64,000 nucleotides of DNA from Branchiostoma floridae (taxonomy: Eukaryota; Chordata; Leptocardii; Amphioxiformes; Branchiostomatidae), in assembly GCF_000003815.2 (NCBI RefSeq), contig NC_049990.1:7788758-7852757 (forward strand), written 5' to 3'. Positions 52,841 through 64,000 of this stretch are shown here, one piece after another. Under the pieces are notes generated by a model that was given only the letters and a program-made list of their open reading frames with translations, made no database searches and had not been told where the DNA came from. A program made the translations under genes and the position numbers. The first letter of the stretch is position 1, and every line of letters begins with the position of its first letter.

Positions 52841-55800
52841 AGTTAATCTCCAAGCAGATCTTATGGTAGCATGAGATAGTATCAAAAGCTGGCAGAGAAG
52901 TGAGGCTGGTTTAGGAGTGTGTGGCAAAATGCATGGACACCTTTTGGTTGACTACACTAGTCCTTGGCCAGTTTGGTACTACCTATTGGAACAGCCATTG
53001 TAGGATCTGCTTGGAGATTACTAAAAAGTTTTTAACATGGATCAGTGCATGGACAATAAGATGTAAAAGACTCATTTTGTGCTATACAGAATTATAAATT
53101 AAGGATCGAAAGCAGCATTATTCATTGTCATATTTATTGGCAATTTCTAGACCTAAAATGGACTTCAAGTTCAAAGTGAATTTTGCTCATCTGTGTTTGC
53201 TACCAGTAGATTTGCATGCAATGTTGATAGTTATTTTGTGTAATATTTATAAAAGCTTGCTGTAGTGTTAGTAGTGCATGTACCTTGATGTGTTCGAAAA
53301 GGTCAAAAGCAGAATAACAAAATATAACTGTCCAACCTATCCGAGCTACCAAGAATTCAAAAGCGTACAACAAAATGCTAAATTAAAAGACAACAAAAAG
53401 TGAGAACCATAAGGTGTGTATGAAATATTTTAAAAGACCATTGAGGAGCTGAATTTTGCGAATGAATAGTTCTCTGTAATACAGAAAATTATATAGTTTT
53501 TCATATTAAGAATGCGACAAAAAAAAAGAGTATAAAGTTTACTGACAGAAGAAAAGGCTACAAATTATTTTCATACATATGTCAACACATGAAATGTCCC
53601 AATGACATTTTTATAGGAAATTTGAAGAAGCTTAAAGTAAAACGTATGGCAGTGTCAAAAATAATCATGCATTGAAGTCTATTAGAATTGAAAATATGCT
53701 AAGAGTCATATTTGGTCAAATGTAAGGTAGGGATTCTAAAATTCTAGTTGAATGAAGATTTCTTGATTAGTCTGCTACTTGCTTAACTGACATGAAATAA
53801 GTAAAGTATATTGTAGCTTTTTAGGGCTTTAGTATAGTTTAAAATGTGAGTAAAAGGTGAATTTTGTGATCATAAGTCAATAGTTGGGTGAAAAGTGGTG
53901 TAATTGAAAGGCTCTTCTTTTTTTATCAGAGATTCTCTTTAATCAGATGTTACAAGTTACTACCTGTGCCAACAACTTAATATTGTTATATTGAAATATG
54001 CATTGCATTATGTAGTTAGTATAGTAAGAATCATATCCGTGGTGATTATCTGTCATATAATGTAAAACTGCCATCATAGATAGCTTAGCATTTGTGCCTT
54101 GATGTTTTGCTAGTATGTAGAGTAAAAGGTGTCCATGTTTACATTTCATATCATGTACCAATGCATTAGCAACAATCAAAATAACACCTTTATAGGCTGG
54201 TGGTCGGCAGCTTTTCCCTTTTAATTTTATATGTGCAATGTTGCCTAATATAGAATCTATATTTGGGTAATATATATGACTGAGAAAAGGAGGACACATG
54301 CACAGTTACAGAATGTTTGTATGTCCAACTTTTCCATTTTTCTCATCACATAATGTATTTCAGTAAGTAAAGCATCATCAAACAAGAATGCAAAACATAA
54401 AGTAAGTTGCTAGCCCTGGCTTCCCAGGCCTATATACCATGGCAAGCCCAACTGTCAAGCATCTTAACTGCAGAACACCATTGTCAATGTCATGTATACG
54501 TACACCTTTAGGGCTGTGTTGTAGAATGTCCAATTATGCAAGTTCTTGTGCCTGCCAAGTGTGTCTTACACAAAGTGAGTCTTTGCAATTGATGCTATGT
54601 AAATGTATGTGTAGTGCCACAATGGGTACAACGTTACATTCACTTGTAATGTGTTGTTTTCATTGCAAGAATGCGGAAGTAACAACGTGACAAATATTTC
54701 ATGTTAGAAGTCTGCAAAATAATTGTTTCTACTCTGAGAGGCGCTTATACCGGTTTCAAAAGCTGGCTTAGGTATTATACCGTTAACCAGCTTTTCACTA
54801 CATGTAGAAGTGATAATTAATGTTGTCTGTTGGAATGAACTCATCTGGACTTTCCAATGTCTTCAATGCAACACAAAAATGCATTTTTTTAACTTCTTAA
54901 CATGAAGAGAGTAAGGACTTTAGTTTGAAGTCAACACAATAACACTACTTTAAGCAGCACAAATTGCATATACAGTACTGATGAAATGTTTATTGATATA
55001 ATCAAGAAAGACGTTTAAAACGTTCTCAAAAAGCTTGCAGCAAAAGTCTCAATCATCAGCATTATATTTATAACAACAGATTGACAGTTAAAATTGAATG
55101 TGTGAACTAGTGTTGTTGTCAGAAGAGCAAGATTGTGTAACAGACTAGTTATATTACTGTATTAACCTTACATGTTTCCTCACCTCACCGGTCCCATAGC
55201 CTCACCGGCCGTAGACCGGCATTGGTACATGTTTGCCATAGGTTAATCTACCGGTAGATGGTCATTACATGGCACACAAAGATGGGCGAAACACATGTAG
55301 GATGCTGGGTCTCTCAGGTTTACTTACCTCATGGGCAGTAGAAATAAAATAAAACCATTCTACAGCAACTTGTCTTTAAGTTCGATTTTTTGCACTATCT
55401 ACGTATTAAATGTAGAATGGGCAATCAATGCCTATCTAAACCAGGGCTGTCTCCAGCTTTAGATTTTTTTCAAACTTTTTTTCGAGCATCTATCAATAAA
55501 GAAGAATTTGAAGTAAAATTTTCATCCCTTCCCACTAATAATTTAGCAGCCCATGTTGTTAAACTTAATCTGTCATTTTAAGCTTACGAAAATACACTTT
55601 CATTGCTGTATGCCATGAGGTGCATATTTTTGGGATGGATGAGATGAAATCTTCTCTGTATACCAAGAATGAATTTCTGGACGGAGGGAGGGGTACTGGA
55701 GACAACCCTCTTCTGAACATAGTAATACACATACTATGAGCTTTCAACTAAGTTGTTATATATTTTGGCAAGCTTGGCTTGATACTGATTCAGAAATTAA

Positions 55801-56420
55801 AAAAATATAAGACATTTGACATGGTCAGCTGGAACATAAAATCATTTCATTGTTGGCTCATTCTTGGCTCGTTAATTGTCATGTGGCTCATATAATTTAC
55901 TTTTCTGCTAATAAAACATCCTTTTGGTTCACAACTACATGCTTGGATGCCACTACTTCACAAAATATAGACTTTCGAAATTATCTGTAAAAGACCTCAG
56001 CAATCAATCTAGAAAGACTGGGTGCATATGATACAGCTCTTTTTCTATCTGGTCAAAGTGTCATAAAGATCTTTGCATTTTGTCAGCTTTGTTGTGGAAA
56101 AGTCACAATTCATTACATTTTTAAACTCTGTTGAGTGAAAAACAGTCCTTGCAAAATCATATATTTATACACAACCACTTGCAATGGACCAATTCCATAG
56201 CTCTGCCCGCCTCCTTCAAAATATAGAAATGCAAAATAAAACATAACGATGCAAATATTTGAACGTCATGCAGTCACTCTCTCATTGGTTGAGCCGATAA
56301 TTGCTGTGCTGTCATTGGTTGAAAGGCTAATTGTCATGGACAGTTAGGATTGGTCTATTACCTGCCAACATAATAAAAGTCTAAATTCATAATACATGTA
56401 CAAGTCGTAATTCTTTTTTC

Positions 56421-56950
56421 CTGGGGCAATCGATACTGACTGGTGCTACTTGCCACTGCTAGCAACAGGTTATACTAGCCTGCGATTACATAATCTCTCA
56501 CTAGCTGGGGTTAATGACCTATCTTAGGGCGGCGGCAACTGTAGGGCCGGCCGCTAGGACTAGGAGTGCGATTTTAGTCAGGCTATAGGCGAATAACGGT
56601 TAGTGAGAGTTCATAAATAACCTCAACATACCCAGCAATTTACAAAACTTTGTAAAACTATTGAAGGAAATCCTTACAAGATTATAGAAATGTGCTGCAG
56701 CAGTTCCTAGGATTCTGTGTACTGGTTCTACTTGCCACTGCTAGCAATAGGTGACACTGAATAACTGTAAGTGATTTTTCATAATTTTAATTAAAAGAAC
56801 CTCACTACCCAGTGATTTACAAAGCCTGGAAGTCCTTGCAAAATTTGTGCCCAAGCGATCAATCAATAACCTTTATTTAGCCTGGATAGCACTGTTGGCC
56901 CTAGCCTCTCTTCCCAGATCCAGCAGTCCCTACGATTCTGTGTACTCCAT
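56421..56950. repeat. Diverged tandem duplication in the PANK4 3' flank
   Basis: CTACTTGCCACTGCTAGCAA followed by GGT occurs at about 56445 and 56729. CCCAGCAATTTACAAA / CCCAGTGATTTACAAA and GATTCTGTGTACT also recur. The first copy is interrupted at about 56478-56590 by unrelated sequence with GGCCGGCCGCTAGG. Confidence 0.65.
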
Positions 56951-56992
56951 ATTGCACCTTACGAGTCAGACATGTCATGATTGGTGACGATG

Positions 56993-59900
56993 TCACCTGT
57001 CTGTCTCAGGACTCTTCCTCGGCTGTTGGGTACCTATATCATTCTTGCTTGGGGTCTTGCCCTCAACCTTTGACCCTTTCGTGTACTTGAAGATCACACT
57101 GAAGACATCCCCACCTGGAAGACAAAAGATGAAGATTCCTTAGTTCAGTCCATTCTCGAAGAAAAATGAGGCTAAGTACAACATGTTATATAATTCTACT
57201 CTTACACTTAATACAGTACAAAAATGACAATTGTCAACATGGCCAATGATGAAACCTTAAATCTTCATGCTTCAAGAGAAATGAGAGTAAGAATGAGTCT
57301 AAATCATGTCAATATTTTGCAATTTTATCTGAGACTCTAACAGTATAACAAATGATGATTGTCCTTTAAAAAGTTTACGGTTGCATAAAGACAAACACAA
57401 AAAGACATTTTTACAACAGAATTGAGCTGTCATCTTCAATTTCAAATAAAACAAGATTGTGCATAAAACTGACAGAAATTACAATTCATTTTACTTTATT
57501 CTAGTGACACTGAAGAGGAGTGATAGGTGTCAGTCCAAATGTACTGTTTGAAAGTAAACTCTGTACCTAAATTTGTAGAGATTGATTCATCTATAAATCA
57601 TTTTTCAATAATTGTTTAGCTCAATGTCTAACCTTCATTGAAACATCTCCGTTATGGCACACGTTTTTTTTAATGAAAAGATTTTTCCTACCTAATCTGT
57701 TAGCCAACCACTTGTTCTTGAGCACAGCCAGTTTGAGAGACTCGCAGGAGAAGGCAGCATGGTAGTTAGTGTGAATGGCACGTCCCATCCCCTCTAACAC
57801 TACCAGGTCTACTCCTCTTCTCTGGCACTCCTGGGATAGCATCTCATCTATACGGCTGGACACATGGAATAACAAAGTCTAAGTTAAAACTTAAGATCAC
57901 AGGATGGGATGTCAAAGTACAAACTTTTTGGCTCTCCTGGGACAGCATCTCATCTATACGGCTGGACCACAGGACATAATAAAGTTTAGGTTAAACAAAG
58001 TTTAAGTGAGAAAAGTTCAAAGTTTAAAGTTCAGAAAATTTGAAATTTTGGCGCCAAAATTTTACGATATATCCCTTTAAAGGAATGCTGCCACAGGATA
58101 GCTTGTTTCCCTTCAATACATACCTCAGGTCTAGACAAGGTGAGGCGGCACCTGATGCCATGACTTTCAAATGCCCCTCTGACAGTGCAGTTCTGGTAAA
58201 AACAAGAAGGGCTTGTGTTAGTAACAAAGTCAAATATTTTATGTTCCCAAGGGTCCCCAAGTTTCTCTTACTTTAGTAATGTACAATGTACATTATCAAC
58301 GTAGTCTTTTTGTTAAAGAAAAATCCCATAGTATAAACTAATCACTGAGGAAATAAAAACTGTACCAACCTTATTGTGGGGCATAATTCTGCCACCTTCT
58401 TTGCAAGGATTTTCAGTTCCCCATAAGTCACATCATTCAAGGCTGGCTTGGAGTTAGCACAAAGGATGACCTGTATACCAATAAAACTGTTATCACTATG
58501 TTCCAGTATCTCTTTTAGTCAACTAGTATAACTGCCCATTGATGCTAAAAACACCAGTTTTGCAGGCATGTGGTTTTGGCTGATCACATACACAAGCATA
58601 TGATAAAACTGGATGGTGCTTTGAAACTAAAAGAAGAGCCTGATACAATTGGCTGAATATTGCTGTGAAAAGCTATGAGTTGAGTGCTCCTAATGAACTG
58701 ACATTACTGTGTGGCTGTAGTCACAGCTGACATTACAATGTTGGACGAAAGCCAAACAATACTTCCAACTCTCCAAGTAATGTAAATATATTTTAAGTTT
58801 GCGGGGAATTAATTTCGCTGTAGCGGGAAAAAGGACTTTTCACCGTGGTTTTAAATTCACAGTAGCACTATGCACTGTACTTTCTTACTGCCATGGAAAA
58901 ATGTTCGCGGTGGTTTTAAATTCGCGGTGAAGTGGCCACGGCAAAAACTGCGTACATAAAACTGCCGAAACATTTCTGCATTTACAGTATCCTATTACAA
59001 CACTTCCCCTTACATACTGCCACTAGGCAATATCCCCTTCACTGCAGACACACACCAAGACAAACAAACAAACCAACTGATAAATCTGTTATCATATACC
59101 TGTGTTCCTCTCAGCACCATCTCCCGTGCAAAAGGAAACACCCCAAGGATGATGTCCAGTCCGCTGTTGTCAGCAAATATGAGGGCACACTTGTGGGGAT
59201 GGTCCTGATGATAAGTAACACAAGTCATAGGAACGTAAGATAATTAAATGGTCTGTCTTAGAGAGACATAATCACAAAGACTAGGAACACAAAGGTTGGT
59301 GTTATACCTTCAGCACCAGGGACAGAGATGGTATTTTAGTGTGATATACCTTCAACACCAGGGACGGGGTGGTGTTTTCAGTGTGATATACCTTCAGCAC
59401 CAGGGACAGGGGTGGTGTTTTCAGTGTGATATACCTTCAGCACCAGAGACAGGGATGGTGTTTCAGTGTGATATACCTTCAGCACCAGGAACAGGGATGG
59501 TGTTTTCAGTGTGATATACCTTCAGCACCAGGAACAGGGATGGTGATGTTGGTGTGATATACTTTCAGCACCAGGGACAGGGGTGGTGTTTTCAGTGTGA
59601 AACCTTCAGCACCAGGGACAGGGGTGGTGTTTTCAGTGTGATATACCTTCCGCACCAGGGACAGGGTGGTGTTTTTAGTGTGATATACCTTCAGCACCAG
59701 GGACAGGGCTGGTGTTTTCAGTGTGATATTCTTTCAGCACCAGGGACAGGGGTGGTATTTTCAGTGTGATATACTTTCAGCACTAGGGACAGGGATGGTG
59801 TTTTCAGTGTGATATACCTTCAGCACCAGGGACAGGGATGGTGTTTTCAGTGTGATATACTTTCAGCACCAGGGACAGTGGTGGTGTATTCAGTGTGATA

Positions 59901-62900
59901 TACCTTCAGCACCAGGGACAGGGATGGTGTTTTCAGTGTGATATACCTTCAGCACCAGGGACAGGGATGGTGTTTTCAGTGTGATATACCTTCAGCACCA
60001 GGGACAGGGATGGTGTTTTCAGTGTGATATTTGTTCAGCACCGGGGACAGGGGTGGTGTTTTCTGTATAATTTAGGGTATGGATAGAATAAATGGGTGTC
60101 CTCTTCAAGATGAATGAGACTAGGTGATGACGAGAAATTCAACAGCTCTCCAACTCATTACGCTTACCAGGATTAAGCCAGTAATTTGCCAGACATCACA
60201 CGTACCTGTAATCTCTCCAGCCATGGGTCCAAGTCATCTACAAGCCAGGGACGAGCTGGGAACAGACATAATCTCATCAGAAACAATCTTTATGGTTTGT
60301 TGTCATATATAATGCTTCTGGCTGTCTAAACATACATTTATTCTTGAAAACAGAAATCTGCAACATGGTGCATAAAAATCTAATGGTCTGTGGACAATAT
60401 TTTCTCTTTGAGTAAATGTGAAAGTGAAAAAGAGAAAAAAAATTCAATATAGCTTTTAATGCAATAAGATATGAAGATATACCACAAAAAACAACGTACC
60501 TTGCAACTTTGACATGGCCTCTTCAAAGCCAAAACTGTCATCCCCTTCCATCAATCTGCAAGACAAAGGAAAGAAGGCTGTCTTAGCTAGCTTCTTATAA
60601 TTTTACCAACTCTAGATATAGGGCAACTGCTTCATATCGATCACCAAGCCACTGTGGCCACTTTTTGGTGGTACATGTACCTTTAACCCCATATACGAAT
60701 GACTCTTTGTAGGACAGATCTTTGTAGAGGTTTTTTCCAGGACAGTTATTTGAAGAGTTTTTTTCAGGAAAAAAATTTCAGCTTCTCACCTGGTGATTGC
60801 TTTAGCCCCCCAGTCAAACACATTTCCCGCTAGAAGGCCCTCTGCCAGGGCCACCTGTCGCGCCCGAAATTCCAGGCTGTCCAGATGCTGCAGGCGCTCA
60901 GGAAGGATGCGCAGGGCAGCCTCGTTCTCTTGCTGTTTGATCTGAAGATGAAATTCACAATAATTTGTATAATTATACTCAATCTCTTTTCAATGAATAT
61001 CAAATATTAAAACTTATCAATGAATGCTTATGAAAAGTCAACATGATTGTCAAAACTGAGATGATTTAAAGTACTTGAAAATATGACTTACATGCTGGTA
61101 TGGATCTGCAAAATGAAATTCATTCAGACACTGCTCACGTGTGTCCAGAAGGCTTCTCACAGTCAAGGACCCATAGGCACTGGAAAAAAGTGCATGATTA
61201 CAAAGAGCCTTTGGAACTTCTATTCAATTTCACCTACCATGGTGACTAATTTGCTAACAATAGGAAAAGGTTAGGCAATAAAGATACATCTGGTCATGAA
61301 CAGAGCCACAATTTCACACACACAGACACACAAAGACACAGACACAGACACACACACACACACGCACACACACACACACACACACACATACACACACACA
61401 ATGGTACTGGTCTTTCCCTGATATGGAAATGACATGCAAATATCATAAGAAGAACACTAGGTACTACTCACAAGGGATGTTCCCTCAGGGTCTCCAGCCG
61501 CTTGTTGTATTTGGCCATGAACTGTTGAGCCCTCATCTCAGCATCATCCCTGCTAGGCTGGCTGGCTACAGCTCTGGCTGCTACCTGTATGCAAGTACAT
61601 AGAGAATACAAAATAGTGTATGGCCCAAGTATCACACATTCAATGTTAAGTATACTAAACCATAAAGGTCTGATAGCCTTTTTGAGGCCATAAAGGCAGG
61701 ACTTTTTTCACTGTGTCTAGGGAACAACATGGGAAAGCAAAGCCCATCCCTCTCCTTCTACCATTTTTTCACCTTCCTATCTAATGTCAGGTACCAATTA
61801 TACTCCTAGAGTTGGGCTAGTGAGGAACGTTATGTCTACTAGGTGTCTTTCATAAGAGCACAATGTTATAGCTACACAACCAAGCATCTTTCAATAAGAA
61901 CATGTTTTGCATTCATCTGCCGTCTTCCTTCTTTTCTTTAACCCTCACCTTGCCAAGGGCCTCCTCGAAGCAGTCCAGCCAGTACTTCCTGGCATCTGGG
62001 TCCTCAGTGAGGTCGACTGTGTCAGGAAAGTAACTGGGTGGGTCCAACAGGGCTGGTAGGGACACGAGAGGTCGCTCCAGACGGTCAAGTTCAAACCTGT
62101 CAAACTGTACAACAGATGGATGAACACAGATTAGCTTACCTGGACCTCTAGCAATTAAACAGTTGTCACAGTCTAACAAAAAAGGGCCCAAACCTACCCC
62201 ACTTTTGTCTATTAAGCTACCTGCCACCAAACAATCAAGACCATAGCATGTCCAGGGCAAAAATTAGAAGTCCTCATGCAGGACTAAAGTCAGCAACCAG
62301 AGGGCCCAAAATTGACCTTGATCTTCCTCTTCCCAAGACCTAACTACATACTAAATATCATCACAATCCATCCAGAGGCTCTTAAGTTATACTGACAGAT
62401 ATCTATAAACAAGCACACACAAACATATGAAAAACAACACCTCTCTTTCTCATGGAGATAAATGAATGATACTTGTACTACAGGTACATACCGATGCTGT
62501 CCTGTCCCTTGGAATAAAGTCAGGAGGAGGGGACGTGCTGTGGAGTCCTGAGCTGCCTGCATAGTTCTCTCCCCAACAGTACTTCTCTGAGTCTGTAGGA
62601 CAGTTCATAAAATGAAGAACGGTGTACGGACACTTGCATGATAGACAGAAAGAACAAACTCAAGCCAGAATGACTTTGAAATACCCCTTAAAAAGGAAAA
62701 AAATTCTCTCTCTATGATATTGCAAATACATGTATGGTGGACTAATTTTTTGCCTAGCTCTAAATTCTTTCTGTCACTGGTCTCTTCGTGATATGATCTA
62801 ATCTTAACCTTATTCATTTTAGGCATGCCTACTTTGTGAGTCAGTTTGTCACAACAATTTGTCAAATGATGGGATTGATGCATGATAGGTAAAACGTTAC

Positions 62901-63862
62901 TGAGTTACTTCTACATTGTAATCATCAAACATTTCCTTCAAATGAAAAGTGTCTTTTACCATCTTCTTCTGCCCCCTTGAGAAAAGCACCTATGGCTCCC
63001 AGGTAGCCCTCATGTCTCAAGAACAAGGCCTGTAAAGTACCCTGCAGATGAAAATGAAAGGAATTGAATGTGTAAGTCTGATCAGCATATTAAAATGTAC
63101 TTTCTGTAAACTATCAAAAGCAATTATCTGTATATCTACAACCACCCTTATGCATAGCACACAAGCTTCGCAAGCACACGGTATGGCAGCAGCCATGTAG
63201 ATTTCTATGCCGTCCGGCAAATACGTGGAAGTGGTGGGTTCAGGTTTCGTCAACCTCCGTGCGCATACACCGGAAATAGACAAGGGGTACACCTAACATT
63301 TGCAAATCTAGCTGCAAGCATTCTTCACAGCTATCTTACTGAGGATGCCCCTACTGCTGGAAGCCATGTTGGCATCCTTTACGCATCTTAATCAAAAGTT
63401 AATGTATTGCAGCTCAAGCATTCACAGCCCTTATCATAGTTTATGTGTTTCGGCAAGTTTTTGGCAAGTTTTCAAGAATGCTACTGGATTTTATTGATCC
63501 ATAGACATTCAAAATGTCATGAGAGGGTCAGAAGACTTTTAAAAGCCCAAGAATACCTCAGCTACTATTCATTGAAATATAAATATACACACCAACATGG
63601 CAGGAGACACAGACAGGAGACAGGTGTGACATAGAAAAAAAGGAACACTTTAAAAAGTATAATTTTTTATGTACCCTGGACCAAAAGTTGATAGCATATG
63701 TGATGGTGTGCATGGTGACTGGGTGGCCGCGGATGAAGAACCCCCCGAAGTATATCTTCCTCAGCCCATGTAGCTGTGCGTACAGGCAGGAGATCTGGCC
63801 GATGTCGTTACTGATGGTGTGCAGCAGGCTCTTGGCGATGTCCTGCTCCTCAAACTCTTGTC
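56993..63862 (-). CDS. PANK4: PANK4 orthologue, C-terminal 514 aa (14 exons; continues beyond the window)
   Basis: Bifunctional-fold protein: an inactive pantothenate-kinase-like N-terminal part and a DUF89 metal phosphatase that removes phosphate from 4'-phosphopantetheine derivatives, limiting CoA synthesis. In transcript order the exons are 63675-63862, 62960-63041, 62492-62592, 61949-62104, 61472-61584, 61092-61179, 60790-60941, 60500-60555, 60206-60255, 59100-59204, 58370-58470, 58124-58192, 57692-57855 and 56993-57114. All phases agree. The kinase-fold end is seen as [20 protein letters not shown] and [21 protein letters not shown] and NSKPALND carry the DUF89 metal ligands; the spacing fits human Asp623, Asn624 and Asp659, so the phosphatase should be active. 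[20 protein letters not shown] follows. The tail after FSVIFKY is about 23 residues longer than in human. About 280 N-terminal residues lie past 64000. Confidence 0.95.
57930..57990 (-). pseudogene. Duplicated 5' end of a PANK4 exon inside the next upstream intron
   Basis: CAGCATCTCATCTATACGGC followed by TGGAC occurs at the true exon boundary (about 57837-57860) and again at about 57946-57970. Each copy is preceded by CTCCTGGGA and followed by a similar AAAGTTTAGGTTAAA-type intron stretch. The second copy keeps the acceptor and the start of the exon but not the rest. Confidence 0.8.
58785..58940. repeat. TTTGCGGGGAATTAATTTCGC-type dispersed repeat in a PANK4 intron
   Basis: CGCGGTGGTTTTAAATTCGC and related CACCGTGGTTTTAAATTCAC words recur within 150 bases. 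The style is that of DNA-element ends common in marine invertebrates. Ends and class are uncertain. Confidence 0.4.
59302..60064. repeat. 43-bp minisatellite, about 18 copies, in a PANK4 intron
   Basis: Units contain GATATACCTTCAGCACCAGG, GACAGGGATGG and TGTTTTCAGTGT with scattered substitutions and small length changes. The array fills most of the intron between exons 60206-60255 and 59100-59204. Confidence 0.95.
61314..61400. repeat. (CA)n microsatellite in a PANK4 intron
   Basis: Interrupted CA run with GA and CG variants. Confidence 0.95.
61660..61815 (-). mobile_element. SINE body, headless relative of 1118-1325
   Basis: Shares CTTTTTGAGGCC, TTTTTTCACTGTGTCTAGG and CCCATCCCTCTCCTTCTACC-type blocks, in the same order, with the element at 1118-1325, but shows no tRNA-like head. 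Confidence 0.5.
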
Positions 63863-64000
63863 CTATAAAAAAAGTCAAATTGATGAGGGACTTAAAACTT
63901 TGTTTACAATCACTCTGCTTTAACAGCCTGATAAAATACTTGAGGATATCTTTTTTTAGTTATAAAAGTTTAAAACATGATGACAACCTGAAAAAAAGTG
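63863..64000 (-). other. PANK4 intron, right edge of window
   Basis: Begins (on the minus strand, ends) with a TATAG acceptor. No exon is visible before the window ends. Confidence 0.7.

Larger units (their letters stand above)
52704..56992. other. Tail-to-tail stretch between TMEM164 and PANK4
   Basis: AT-rich 4.3 kb holding both 3' UTRs. I see no further gene. It contains repeat copy 3 (52751-52840), a tandem duplication at 56421-56950 and, at 56872-56877, complement AATAAA that may end the PANK4 transcript about 115 bases after its stop. Confidence 0.5.

Noticed and set aside
59302-60064. CRISPR-like array
   Set aside because: Units abut with no unique spacers; it is a minisatellite within a eukaryotic intron.

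Overview
This is animal nuclear DNA: multi-exon genes with GT-AG introns, and LINE, SINE, hAT-like and Mutator-like repeats in introns and between genes. The gene set (an expanded SLC16-type transporter array next to single-copy RBMX, TMEM164 and PANK4 orthologues) and the repeat character make a lancelet (Branchiostoma) my best guess. That is from memory, not from a search. I see no prokaryotic operon, no CRISPR array and no endogenous virus or LTR element.

Left half (1-32,400): a cluster of five complete SLC16/monocarboxylate-transporter-like genes, called MCT-A to MCT-E here, at 2317-4956 (+), 5903-8737 (-), 11232-13496 (-), 19684-22700 (+) and 25516-30802 (+). All five share one architecture: four coding exons, all introns phase 1, and ATG shortly after a splice acceptor. 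The spliced reading frames close exactly at 480, 476, 493, 473 and 470 residues. They form two subtypes. A and C share a C-terminal 48-bp in-frame repeat (2 and 3 copies). B, D and E share a different, PKKGKSWALE-type tail. D and E are recent duplicates whose introns and 3' flanks still align, and mobile elements have since landed in one copy only. A broken exon-3 fragment of a sixth, A-type gene lies at 15345-15461. The gap between C and D (13.5-19.7 kb) is a repeat nest. It holds a 5'-truncated CR1-group LINE with an open reverse-transcriptase frame, a perfect 4 x 20-bp tandem repeat, hairpins and an unusual foldback made of about 12 ATCTTGAGAT-type subrepeats.

Right half: RBMX (hnRNP G; 9 coding exons, 516 aa, minus strand 36493-44458) lies head-to-head with TMEM164 (6 coding exons, 282 aa, plus strand 49280-52703). 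They share about 1 kb between candidate 5' UTR exons, probably a divergent promoter region. TMEM164 then runs tail-to-tail into PANK4 (minus strand, 56993-63862; last 14 exons, 514 aa). The N-terminal part of PANK4 lies beyond the window.

The transporter genes would act at a membrane moving monocarboxylates or related small solutes. RBMX is a nuclear RNA-binding and splicing factor, TMEM164 a membrane acyltransferase of ether-lipid metabolism, and PANK4 a phosphatase restraining coenzyme A synthesis. I see no sign that these three form a pathway with the transporters. The most notable observations are the change of the TM1 lysine in MCT-C (Met) and MCT-B (Arg), the paralogue-specific copy number of the 48-bp coding repeat, the filled/empty-site pair that dates the LINE, the ATCTTGAGAT foldback, and a duplicated exon boundary inside a PANK4 intron.
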